64,000 nt of DNA from Pseudovibrio axinellae (lineage in GTDB: Bacteria; Pseudomonadota; Alphaproteobacteria; Rhizobiales; Stappiaceae). The stretch is from the NCBI RefSeq assembly GCF_900110875.1, contig NZ_FOFM01000009.1:62001-126000 (forward strand), read 5' to 3'. The position numbers and the translations under genes were made by a program. This document shows positions 34,936 through 42,256 of the stretch, one piece after another. The notes under the pieces were generated by a model, which was not told where the DNA came from, did no database searches, and worked only from the letters and a program-made list of their open reading frames with translations. How positions within the stretch are numbered: the stretch's first letter is position 1; the number at the start of each line of letters is the position of its first letter.

Positions 34936-35346
34936 GTGAGAAAGAATGTATTGGTTGCTAGCGCCCTATTAGTTTTGTGCGCAGCAGCTTTAACAGGTGG
35001 CATCATGTGGTGGAATGGCGGCTTCGCCGTTCAGGCTACAGTTATTGCGCCATCCAAAGCCGATATTTCAAGAGCAGAAACTTTGATGCCAACAGATGGC
35101 TCACTTGCAAAAGTCTACGCACGTTCCTGCATGGCTTGCCATTCCGTGGCAGACGCACAGGCCCCACTGACGGGTCACATAAATGGGTGGACCCAGCGGT
35201 TTTCAGAGCGTGGCTCTCGCGGGCTTCTCAAATCCGCAAAAGAGGGCTTTGGCAACATGCCAGCTATGGGCCTGTGCACCGATTGTACGGATGAACAATA
35301 CACCGCATTGATTTCTTTCATGTCTGGTAGGGAGGACAGCCAATGA
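34936..35346 (+). CDS. Small c-type cytochrome
   Basis: 136 residues, GTG start at 34936 behind GGGAGGG. An N-terminal hydrophobic signal or anchor (NVLVASALLVLCAAALTGGIMWW) is followed by one class I cytochrome c domain with ARSCMACHS (heme Cys65, Cys68, His69) and a probable Met ligand in NMPAMGLCTDCTDEQY. The extra C-T-D-C pair beside the Met is characteristic of the cytochrome c5/CycA-like group. It overlaps the next gene by four bases (ATGA). I infer that it accepts electrons from the neighbouring Tat-exported flavoenzyme in the periplasm and passes them to the respiratory chain. Confidence 0.85.
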   Translation: MRKNVLVASALLVLCAAALTGGIMWWNGGFAVQATVIAPSKADISRAETLMPTDGSLAKVYARSCMACHSVADAQAPLTGHINGWTQRFSERGSRGLLKSAKEGFGNMPAMGLCTDCTDEQYTALISFMSGREDSQ

Positions 35347-36797
35347 AACTTTCACGCAGAACTCTATTGAAGCTTGGTCTTGGAGCCGGAGCACTCTTGG
35401 CGGTCCCTGTCGGTATGCAGGCGCACTGGAGCAGTAAAGATTTTACCCGTTCAGACTACTCCCCTACGGCCCCCAAAGCCCCGGCGGGACGCCGCAGTTG
35501 GCGCAACTGGTCAGGGCGCTATACCGCAACACCTCAAGAGATTTACTCTGCACCCTCAGAAGGTGAGCTGGCTGAAAAAATAGCCAACTGGGAAGGTCGA
35601 ATCCGTCCAGTGGGCAGCGGGCACTCCTTCATTGACATTGTGCCTACTGAAGACTTGATGATTGATGTGGGACAACTGTCCGGCCTTTATGATGTCGACA
35701 AAGAAAACAAGACTGTCACATTCGGTGCAGGGACACGCTTACGACAAGCAGCACGTTTAGCGGCAGAGCAAGGTTTGGGTTTTTCAAACCTGCCTGATGT
35801 CGATGTACAAACACTTGCTGGGTCTTTCAGCACGGGAACCCACGGCACCGGACGTACATTGCACGCCCTGCATAATACGGTCAAAAACTTCCGATTGATC
35901 AGGCCTGACGGCGAAGTCCTTAATGTCTCCAGAGATGAAAACCCAGAGCTGTTTGATGCTGGCCGTGTTTCGCTCGGGTCCTTGGGGGTGATCAGCCAAT
36001 ATACCTTGCAACTGGTTGATACCTACGCGTTGAATCGGAAGATTTACTTCCTCAAAACAGAGGATGTGCTCGACCAGTTCATCGAGCTCTCAAAGGCTCA
36101 CAGGAATTTTGAATTCTTTATTCTTCCCAACACCGGGTACTCCGCTCTGCTAACACACGATTTGTACGAGGGAGAACTTGAGGGGCGGCCACCAAGCCAG
36201 GATGAAGACTTCATTCTTACCCTCAAACAGCTGCGCGATGTACTTGGCTGGTCGCCTTGGTTGCGGCGCTCCGCTTTCAAGGCATATGTGAACACGCTCA
36301 TTCCTGAAAGCGGCCTGGCCGAGGACACGACTGATGAATACTGGAAGCTTCTCTCCAGCTCTCGCATCACAAAAATGAACGAGATGGAATATCATATTCC
36401 GGAGGCCAACGCGCAAAAGGCAGTCAGGGAAGTGGCCGCTGTTATGGACAGCAGTAAGGAGTCTTTCTACCCCATCGAGGTTCGCTTTACTGGTCAGGAT
36501 GATGCTTGGTTGAGCCCGTTTAACGACGGCGTCCGGTGTTCAATCGCAGTACATACGCTCCACAGTGAAAGTTACATGCCGCTTTATGATGCGGTGGAAC
36601 CAATCGTCCGAAAATATGGCGGACGGCCTCACTGGGGCAAGTTTCACTCACTGGATGTGCAACACCTGGACGAACTCTATCCCAATTTCGCGCAGTTCAG
36701 AGAACTGCGCCGAGACATGGATCCAACCGGAAAGTTCCTTAACACACGCCTTGCCAGCATTTTTGGTGAGGACTTTGGCGCTAGTTCCACAAGTTAA
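35343..36797 (+). CDS. Tat-exported FAD enzyme of the aldonolactone oxidase family
   Basis: 484 residues. The N-terminus LSRRTLLKLGLGAGALLAVPVG is a twin-arginine signal. The VAO/PCMH FAD domain follows: IRPVGSGHSFIDI, whose His94 matches the residue that carries covalent FAD in L-gulonolactone and D-arabinono-lactone oxidases, then VTFGAGTRLRQAA, LAGSFSTGTHGTG and SLGSLGVISQYTLQLV. The ALO C-terminal domain ends with RPHWGKFHS (about residues 427-435), the family H-W-G-K-x-H active-site motif. Relatives oxidise aldonolactones, sugar alcohols or similar polyols. The export signal and the adjacent cytochrome c suggest a periplasmic dehydrogenase using cytochrome rather than oxygen. The substrate is unknown. 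Confidence 0.85.
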   Translation: MKLSRRTLLKLGLGAGALLAVPVGMQAHWSSKDFTRSDYSPTAPKAPAGRRSWRNWSGRYTATPQEIYSAPSEGELAEKIANWEGRIRPVGSGHSFIDIVPTEDLMIDVGQLSGLYDVDKENKTVTFGAGTRLRQAARLAAEQGLGFSNLPDVDVQTLAGSFSTGTHGTGRTLHALHNTVKNFRLIRPDGEVLNVSRDENPELFDAGRVSLGSLGVISQYTLQLVDTYALNRKIYFLKTEDVLDQFIELSKAHRNFEFFILPNTGYSALLTHDLYEGELEGRPPSQDEDFILTLKQLRDVLGWSPWLRRSAFKAYVNTLIPESGLAEDTTDEYWKLLSSSRITKMNEMEYHIPEANAQKAVREVAAVMDSSKESFYPIEVRFTGQDDAWLSPFNDGVRCSIAVHTLHSESYMPLYDAVEPIVRKYGGRPHWGKFHSLDVQHLDELYPNFAQFRELRRDMDPTGKFLNTRLASIFGEDFGASSTS

Positions 36798-36813
36798 ACG
36801 GGTAACATCGACA

Positions 36814-38055
36814 ATGGAAAAGCCAGAGGCCGAGTACTTTCATAATGTGACAGCCGCGTTGAGAGCCCACGGTGTGTGCCAGCCTACGCTGGTTCTGGAC
36901 CTCACACGGCTGGACCATAATACAGAAGCAGCGATGTCCGTGGTTCGAAACGGCTATAATCTGCGGATCGTGACTAAATCGCTGCCTTCGCCCCCGCTCC
37001 TCTCTCATATTATGGAGAAAGCAGGCACGAAGCGGCTGATGTGCTTTCATATTCCGTTCCTGCTGGAACTGACCCGCACTTTCCCTTCCGCGGACATCTT
37101 GCTGGGCAAACCGATGCCAGCAAGTGCCGTAAAGTGGTTTTACGAACAACAAAGGCCTGCCGGTAACTCATTCGATCCGGCAAAAAGCCTTCACTGGCTC
37201 GTGGATAGTTTGGAGCGGCTGAAGGACTACGAAACGATAGCCCTTTCCCTCGGGCTGGACCTTCAAATCAACCTGGAAGTCGACATTGGTTTGCATCGGG
37301 GCGGTTTCTCCTATCAGAGCCATAAGGAGTTTGGTGAGGCGCTGGACTACATCCACAACTCCTCCTGCCTGCATCTTAGTGGCTTGATGGGCTATGATGT
37401 TTTTATCACCCACGTACCGCAAATTTTATGCGGGAAGCAGAAGTGCATTGAGGCCGCTCATACACGGTATCGGCAGTTCCGTGGGATGGTGGAGGCCAAA
37501 TTTACACCAGAAGACGTTGCAGGCATGAATTTCAATACAGGAGGGAGCACGACATACCCTTTGTACGATCAAGCTGGGCCTGCTAACGAAATCTCGATGG
37601 CCTCTGCACTCATTCAGCCAACTGACTTTGATAGAAAAGTGCTCTCGCATCATCAACCGGCAGCCTTCATTGCAGCACCGGTTTTGAAAGTCATCGACAA
37701 GCCACAAATACCCATGCTGCCCCGGCTTTCCAAGGTCCTGCGCATGACAGGCCAAGTACCGCACAAAGCCTGCTTTCTTTATGGCGGCAACTGGCTGGCT
37801 GAACCCTACTACCCAAGCGGGACGAAATGCTCTTCTTTGTTCGGGCGCTCCAGTAATCAAGAAATGTACGAGTTGCCGAGGGACAGTAACCTGAAAGTAG
37901 ATGACTACGTATTTTTCCGACCCACGCAGAGCGAAGCGGTTTTGTTGCAGTTTGGCGATATTGCTGCCTTCGATGGCACCAACATTGTCGACCGGTGGCC
38001 TGTATTAGGGCAAACCCATAAGGAACAAGAGGCGGGACTATGCTCATTATCCTGA
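36814..38055 (+). CDS. PLP enzyme of the D-threonine aldolase/D-serine dehydratase-like fold
   Basis: 413 residues with the alanine-racemase N-terminal barrel. The PLP Lys is likely Lys55 in LRIVTKSLPSPPLL. INLEVDIGLHRGGFS matches the conserved E-x-D-x-G-x-x-R-x-G segment, and NFNTGGSTTYPLY matches the PLP-phosphate-binding G-G-S-x-T of this family. The C-terminal metal-binding part (about residues 350-400) is less clear. Characterised relatives are D-threonine aldolase, D-serine dehydratase and 3-hydroxy-D-aspartate aldolase. Proteins of this subtype often adjoin ALO-family oxidases, but their substrate is not known to me. ATG 36814 lies 16 bases after the oxidase gene; the ribosome site is weak, so coupling is likely. 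The 3' end overlaps the DUF819 gene by 16 bases. Confidence 0.75.
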   Translation: MEKPEAEYFHNVTAALRAHGVCQPTLVLDLTRLDHNTEAAMSVVRNGYNLRIVTKSLPSPPLLSHIMEKAGTKRLMCFHIPFLLELTRTFPSADILLGKPMPASAVKWFYEQQRPAGNSFDPAKSLHWLVDSLERLKDYETIALSLGLDLQINLEVDIGLHRGGFSYQSHKEFGEALDYIHNSSCLHLSGLMGYDVFITHVPQILCGKQKCIEAAHTRYRQFRGMVEAKFTPEDVAGMNFNTGGSTTYPLYDQAGPANEISMASALIQPTDFDRKVLSHHQPAAFIAAPVLKVIDKPQIPMLPRLSKVLRMTGQVPHKACFLYGGNWLAEPYYPSGTKCSSLFGRSSNQEMYELPRDSNLKVDDYVFFRPTQSEAVLLQFGDIAAFDGTNIVDRWPVLGQTHKEQEAGLCSLS

Positions 38056-39221
38056 TATTGTTAATCATCCCAGCGTTTATGATTGCGCTGGCGCAAAAAT
38101 TTCCTTTGCTGGATCGGTTTGGCGTTGTCCAGCTAACTTTTGCTATTGGTTTTGTCATCGCGGCATTCGGAATCTTCGGCAATATTGACGAAGGCATGAC
38201 TACGCGCACGAGCCTGGCTGAAATCAGCGTGGCATTGGCTTTGCCCATGATCCTGTTTGCTTCAAACATTAAAAAGGCACTGAGTGACGCCCGCGAAGCA
38301 CTGCTTGCAATGGCGACTGCCGTATTCTCTGTCATCTTGGTGAGCTTTGTCGGCGTTCTCATCTTCTCCGAACAAATCAATGAAATCTGGCAGGTTTCCG
38401 GTATGGCGGCTGGAGCTTATACCGGTGGCGGCGTCAACATGGGGGCCATCAAGACCGCCATTAATGGCGATCACGATATTTTCCTGTCCATGGTCACCTA
38501 CGACATCATTTTTTCAGGCTTATACTTGCTAGTGATTTTGTTCTTTGGGCAAAAACTAGCAGGCTTGTTTCTGCGTCCCTATGAAGGCCGCAAGGCATTG
38601 GAACCGGTCGTGACAGACGATGCGGACCCAATGGCAGATGAAACTGCTCGTGGTTACAACCGTTTGCTCAAGGTCTCTGCGTTGCCAGGATCTGTTTTGT
38701 CACTTGTAGCGTCTGTGCTCATCGTTGGCGCTTCAGTTGGTATTTCTCAGCTCTTCTCCACGGAAGTCGCGCCGATCGTTATTATTCTCAGCATCACGAC
38801 ATTGGGCTTGCTAGGGTCTATGATCCCGCGCCTTCACGCCATCGCAACAAGCTTCCATCTGGGAATGTACCTGATTATGGTCTTTTGCGTGACCACGGCC
38901 ACCATGCTGGACATCTCAGTTTTCACCAATATCAACTGGGCACTCGGCGGCTACTTCACCCTGATCCTTGCCGGATCGATGTTGCTTCAGGGAATATTGT
39001 GCCGACTGTTTAACGTGGACCGCGATACCTATCTGATTGCCTCGGGTGCTGCCATCATGTCCGTACCGTTCATTCCCCTCATTGCAGGTGCCCTCAAAAA
39101 CCGGGAGATCCTCATTCCGGGTATTGCGATTGCGGTTATTGGCTATGCGCTCGCGAACTACATGGGCGTCATTGTAGCAACCGCCAGTCGTTCACTCATA
39201 GATACCGGGCTCCCCTTTTAA
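38040..39221 (+). CDS. DUF819-family membrane protein (putative transporter)
   Basis: 393 residues with about ten to eleven membrane segments in two halves. The first half has ALALPMILFASNIKKALSDAREALL and SGMAAGAYTGGGVNMGAIKTAI; the G-x-Y-T-G-G-x-x-N glycine-rich re-entrant-like loop is a hallmark of DUF819 (YjcL-like) proteins. The second half has LHAIATSFHLGMYLIMVFC and ASGAAIMSVPFIPLIAGAL. The family is uncharacterised; sequence layout suggests a secondary transporter distantly like the CPA/BASS fold. As the last gene of the TetR-controlled operon it is the probable transporter for the substrate or product of the PLP enzyme. Confidence 0.8.
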   Translation: MLIILILLIIPAFMIALAQKFPLLDRFGVVQLTFAIGFVIAAFGIFGNIDEGMTTRTSLAEISVALALPMILFASNIKKALSDAREALLAMATAVFSVILVSFVGVLIFSEQINEIWQVSGMAAGAYTGGGVNMGAIKTAINGDHDIFLSMVTYDIIFSGLYLLVILFFGQKLAGLFLRPYEGRKALEPVVTDDADPMADETARGYNRLLKVSALPGSVLSLVASVLIVGASVGISQLFSTEVAPIVIILSITTLGLLGSMIPRLHAIATSFHLGMYLIMVFCVTTATMLDISVFTNINWALGGYFTLILAGSMLLQGILCRLFNVDRDTYLIASGAAIMSVPFIPLIAGALKNREILIPGIAIAVIGYALANYMGVIVATASRSLIDTGLPF

Positions 39222-39255
39222 GAGTTGGACTGGTGCGAAACATTACATAGGCGGG

Positions 39256-39281
39256 GTGTTGCAACTAATATGACGCAACAC
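39256..39281 (+). terminator. Hairpin after the DUF819 gene
   Basis: GTGTTGC (39256-39262) and GCAACAC (39275-39281) form a 7-bp stem with a 12-base loop 35 bases after the stop codon. No T-run follows; it is a possible operon end or processing site. Confidence 0.35.
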
Positions 39282-39441
39282 TCCGTTCTCAAAACGAGAA
39301 TATACGGATAAGCTCTTGTTTTCAATTGCGAAAATGTCATCTACGAGCATCACTTCACAAGAAGCGCCTTAGGACTATCTGGAGGTGGCATAAGATCGCT
39401 GTAACAAGCTAAATTAGCGGGGGGATTACCATATAGCAGAT

Positions 39442-40212
39442 GTGCAGACAAATTTACCAGCGGAGACAACTGAGGAAGAGTTGTTTGACGCGATAACCAA
39501 TCAACTACATCTCTGTTATCAAACGCTGAACTTTCAAGCTATTCCGGAGGAACTTGGTTTCGGCATTTTTCAAGATCGCTGGAACAACTCCACCATTTCA
39601 TTGCAACAATATAGGAAAGAGTTTAGAAAAATCTGGGACGGGAAAAATTATCTCGATAAGTTTTATAAGATAAACGAGGGTGTTCTTAAACAGCTTCAAT
39701 CTTCTAGAATACTATGTCTGACCCGGTCCGCCTTCATGCATAATATGTGGGGGTATTACGGGGAAAGTCACAAGGGGGTGGCTTTGGAGTTTCAAGCTCC
39801 AATCTGTACTCAGTCGAGATTTACCCAAGCTTGGGAAGTAGATTATCTCGATCAGCCCCCTGTAATTGCAAGTTTGAATGACATCGTCGGATGGCTTTTT
39901 CAGCAGCTTGAGCCTCTTCCAACACAAATTGCAAGGGCAATGTTTACTACTAAGCACACCGATTGGCTGACTGAGAAAGAGTATCGAATAATCACCACGC
40001 GTGAGAATGCTAACTCGGATTTTGATGATCTCCCGTTTGAGGACAATGAGCTGAGAGCTGTCTAACTAGGCGCAAATATGTGCGACAGTAATAAGGACGA
40101 GATTTTGGAAATTGTTACAGAAAACTACGACTCCTCTGTAGCAGTAAAGAAAATCAAAAGGGTTGAGCGGAGCTATGGGCTTGAAGCAGTTGACCTAAAG
40201 TTCGCGCCCTAA
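39442..40212 (+). pseudogene. DUF2971 protein gene, 5'-truncated and cut by one nonsense codon
   Basis: The frame contains RILCLTRSAFMHNMWGYYGESHKGVALEF, the DUF2971 core (C-L-S-x-x-x-x-x-x-M-W-x-x-Y-x-x-x-H-K-G), then WEVDYLDQPP and TDWLTEKEYRII, all conserved family blocks. It stops at TAA 40063-40065 in ELRAV-stop, exactly where relatives read V-Y-L-G. In the same frame it goes on as LGANMCDSNKDEILEIV and YGLEAVDLKFAP to the real stop at 40210-40212. The N-terminal K-Y-x-x-F and W-F-S blocks of the family are missing, and a stop at 39415-39417 closes the frame upstream. DUF2971 proteins are frequent in accessory and defence regions; function is unknown. Confidence 0.75.
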
Positions 40213-40495
40213 CTGTGAACTTAGATTTGAAGCAGGGTACCCTTTCCCAAAAAAAGTGGTCAGCGCTAACCTCGTCTCGCATAAAATTACAAACGGGCGG
40301 TCACAGTTGATATGGAGCATTAGCCAGATACCTATCTACTAAAGCCCGCCTAAACCCGCCTTTCAGATCTTTGCAATCTCTCCATCGATACCATCTGCTC
40401 CAATATACAAATCATAACCGCGAGCATGGTCAAAACGTATTAAGCAGTGGCGGCTCGTTATCAGGGTAGCACGCGCCACCACACCAAGCAGATTG

Positions 40496-40954
40496 TTACA
40501 TGAGTTTTTGGGTTGTATCGGTTAAAAGCGCTTGCGGAACAGGGAGTCCAGAGACTGCAGCTTCGACTGTCATTTCGTCAAGCACTTGAAGAAATGCGTT
40601 TGACGCACGGTGCATCAACGGCTTTAGCCGGCACGATGGAAGAAAGCAGCATTGGACGTCTTCAGGCTTCTGGTGCCGCAGGCATTCAACGACTGCAAAG
40701 TCGCTTTCAACGGCTCGTACTACATCACCGACCGTAATTTCTTTCGCATTTCGGCCAAGTTTGAAACCACCTCCGCGCCCGCGCATCGTCTCAAGGATCC
40801 CTGCATGTGAAAGCTGGTTGACCAACTTCATCACATGTCCTTTAGAAAAACCCTGCTGAAGGACGACCTGGTCGATCCGATGATTGGTCTCGGGTTGCAT
40901 GGCACACTGCATAACGAGTCGCAAAGCGAAATCACTTGCCTGATTTAAGCGCAT
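40496..40954 (-). CDS. nsrR: Rrf2-family regulator, NsrR-like (nitric oxide sensor)
   Basis: 152 residues. The winged helix MRLNQASDFALRLVMQ, SKGHVMKLVNQLSHAGILETMRGRGGGFKLGR and ITVGDVVRAVE are typical of NsrR rather than IscR (the R-G-R-G-G-G-F-x-L motif). Cys91, Cys102/Cys103 and Cys108 (VVECLRHQ, VQCCFLPSCRLK) are the likely iron-sulfur ligands; the first gap is longer than the usual C-x(5-7)-C. NsrR proteins repress NO-detoxification genes and release DNA when NO attacks the cluster. GGAG lies seven bases before the ATG at 40954. An NsrR-type operator lies just upstream and the same motif precedes the small ORFs at 41180, which suggests that this regulator controls both itself and that unit. 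Confidence 0.8.
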   Translation of the reverse strand: MRLNQASDFALRLVMQCAMQPETNHRIDQVVLQQGFSKGHVMKLVNQLSHAGILETMRGRGGGFKLGRNAKEITVGDVVRAVESDFAVVECLRHQKPEDVQCCFLPSCRLKPLMHRASNAFLQVLDEMTVEAAVSGLPVPQALLTDTTQKLM

Positions 40955-40966
40955 AGAGAGGCTCCA

Positions 40967-40989
40967 AAGATATATTCTGTATGTATCAT
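40967..40989. promoter_or_regulatory. NsrR-type operator upstream of the Rrf2 gene
   Basis: A 23-bp element of 11-1-11 layout, with left arm AAGATATATTC (40967-40977), one spacer base and right arm GTATGTATCAT. The left arm is identical to that of the element at 41140-41162. The layout agrees with the published NsrR consensus type (AAGATG-Y-ATTT and its inverse). It starts 13 bases upstream of the start codon, suiting autorepression. Confidence 0.6.
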
Positions 40990-41139
40990 AATATCATAAT
41001 TTTCGAAAACTCAATTCGCTTGATCAGATCCAACCTGTTTAACATATTGAAAAAACAATATTTATAGAAGCCATCGATTCAAAATTCAAAGGCTAAAAGA
41101 TCTAAAGTAAATATTTCTTTTAGTCGAAATTATGTGCTA

Positions 41140-41162
41140 AAGATATATTCAATGTATATCTT
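41140..41162. promoter_or_regulatory. NsrR-type operator upstream of two small membrane-protein genes
   Basis: Left arm AAGATATATTC (41140-41150), one base, right arm ATGTATATCTT (41152-41162). The outer eight bases of each arm (AAGATATA and TATATCTT) are perfectly inverted. It is 17 bases upstream of the ATG at 41180 and shares its left arm with the site next to the Rrf2 gene. Confidence 0.65.
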
Positions 41163-41179
41163 ATAGTGGAGGTGCATCA

Positions 41180-41401
41180 ATGTTACCAGCCATAGTCTTG
41201 ATAGCTGAAGTACTCGCTGTTGCGTGGTTTGTTATCTTCTTGACGATGATAACGAGCACATATCTTGACGGGAGAAGCTACGGTCTAGGAAAGAAAAACA
41301 AGGTAGAGCTGGCCTTTCTCAGGCATATCCGCATCTTCGTAATAATCGGGGTTTCTACCGCTTGCCTTCTGTCACTTGCAGATGCTTTCGAAATGATCTG
41401 A
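41180..41401 (+). CDS. Small two-helix membrane protein under the NsrR-type operator
   Basis: 73 residues with GGAGG eight bases before the ATG. Two hydrophobic helices (about residues 3-25 and 50-66, AIVLIAEVLAVAWFVIFLTM and IFVIIGVSTACLLSLADAF) flank a basic loop with GLGKKNKVE and HIRIF. I recognise no family. The single-site upstream context and close spacing to a second tiny ORF suggest a NO-inducible membrane subunit or regulator. Inner-membrane location with the basic loop in the cytoplasm is likely. Confidence 0.65.
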   Translation: MLPAIVLIAEVLAVAWFVIFLTMITSTYLDGRSYGLGKKNKVELAFLRHIRIFVIIGVSTACLLSLADAFEMI

Positions 41402-41419
41402 CGGCTAACGGAGAGACAT

Positions 41420-41512
41420 ATGAAAATATACAACTACCTACCCGCTTTATTTATCTGGGGTATCGTCCCTGCGCCATTATGGATCTGGTTATGCCTGTCT
41501 TTCCTGATCTAA
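41420..41512 (+). CDS. 30-residue membrane micro-protein
   Basis: ATG 41420 to TAA 41510-41512, preceded by GGAGAG at normal spacing and only 18 bases after the previous gene. The product starts MKIYNYLPALFIWGIVPAP and ends IWLCLSFLI: one Trp-rich hydrophobic helix of 20 or more residues. Micro-proteins of this kind often are accessory subunits of cytochrome oxidases or transporters (for example CydX-like), but no known family motif is seen. It is probably cotranscribed with the 73-residue protein gene under the NsrR-type site. Confidence 0.5.
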   Translation: MKIYNYLPALFIWGIVPAPLWIWLCLSFLI

Positions 41513-41581
41513 GCCGCACCTAAAGACCACACAGATCTGCGAGTAACAAATGAAATTTGCTGGGTATTGCATCCAGCCGAA

Positions 41582-41617
41582 GAAAAGCCAGAAGCGGGGG
41601 TGCCCTCCGTTTCTGGC
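41582..41617 (-). terminator. Strong rho-independent terminator of the VOC gene
   Basis: A 14-bp stem with two G-U pairs, GCCAGAAGCGGGGG (41587-41600) and CCTCCGTTTCTGGC (41604-41617), with a three-base loop. Read on the minus strand it is followed by TTTTCTT (41580-41586). It lies directly after the VOC gene ending at 41643 and also insulates the small-ORF unit that runs the other way. Confidence 0.85.
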
Positions 41618-41642
41618 GCAATTTCACTCAAGCAAATAGTGG

Positions 41643-42005
41643 CTAACAGTGGAAATTTAGCTTGTTGCCATCAGGGTCTCTGCAATAGGCACCGTAAAAC
41701 GATTCACCGCGCAGCCCAGGAGCTCCTTCATCGTCAGCCCCCAACCCCAGCGCAATCGCGTGCATTTCGTCTACAGTTTCCTTATCAGGCACACGTAACG
41801 CCACCATGCTGCCATTGCCAAAGCTGGCATCATGGCCATCAAACGGGGTGTTGAGGACGATCAACGGTTTGTCTTTCCCAAACCCCCAAGCAAATAGCTT
41901 ATCATTTTCATAAAGTCGTTTCGCGCCAATTTTTTCCAAAATGGCATCATAAAATGCACAGGCGCGTGTTAGGTCGTTTGTGCCCAAAGTAACATAGCCG
42001 ATCAT
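41643..42005 (-). CDS. VOC-superfamily protein (glyoxalase-like)
   Basis: 120 residues from the ATG at 42005 with AGGA seven bases upstream. IGYVTLGTNDLTRACAFYDAILEKIGAKRLYEN opens the first beta-alpha-beta-beta-beta unit with the usual N-D-L-x-x-A-x-x-F-Y-D. SFGNGSMVALRVPDKETVDEMHAIALGLGADDEGAPG forms the second unit, ending YGAYCRDPDGNKLNFHC with the terminal D-P-D-G-N-x-L. This is a well-known lactoylglutathione-lyase-like group of about 120 residues. The substrate is unknown. A longer reading to 42179 has no support. Confidence 0.8.
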   Translation of the reverse strand: MIGYVTLGTNDLTRACAFYDAILEKIGAKRLYENDKLFAWGFGKDKPLIVLNTPFDGHDASFGNGSMVALRVPDKETVDEMHAIALGLGADDEGAPGLRGESFYGAYCRDPDGNKLNFHC

Positions 42006-42200
42006 GAGGTATCCTGATCTAATTGATGTACTTGAAAATTCATAAAAGCGAGCGCAGAACCCGCCTGGAGACCTAAGTAAACAACATGGATGCCGTAAAG
42101 TAAACAGAAGACTGGAGCATGCGACAGGTGTCTTTTTTAGAGAGCTGGGCTTGCGCAGGCATAAACTGAAACCGGACATCTACCTGCGGCAGGTAGGTGG

Positions 42201-42233
42201 GATCCGTGGCAGGCGCAAAGCTCCCCACGGATC
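42201..42233. repeat. Inverted repeat downstream of the flavoprotein gene
   Basis: GATCCGTGG (42201-42209) and CCACGGATC (42225-42233) form a 9-bp perfect stem. A second small palindrome, TACCTGC and GCAGGTA, lies just left (42181-42195). They follow the stop of the minus-strand flavoprotein gene (42257) and may end or protect its mRNA; there is no T-run. Confidence 0.45.
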
Positions 42234-42256
42234 GAGTTTATCAAATCATGGATTCA

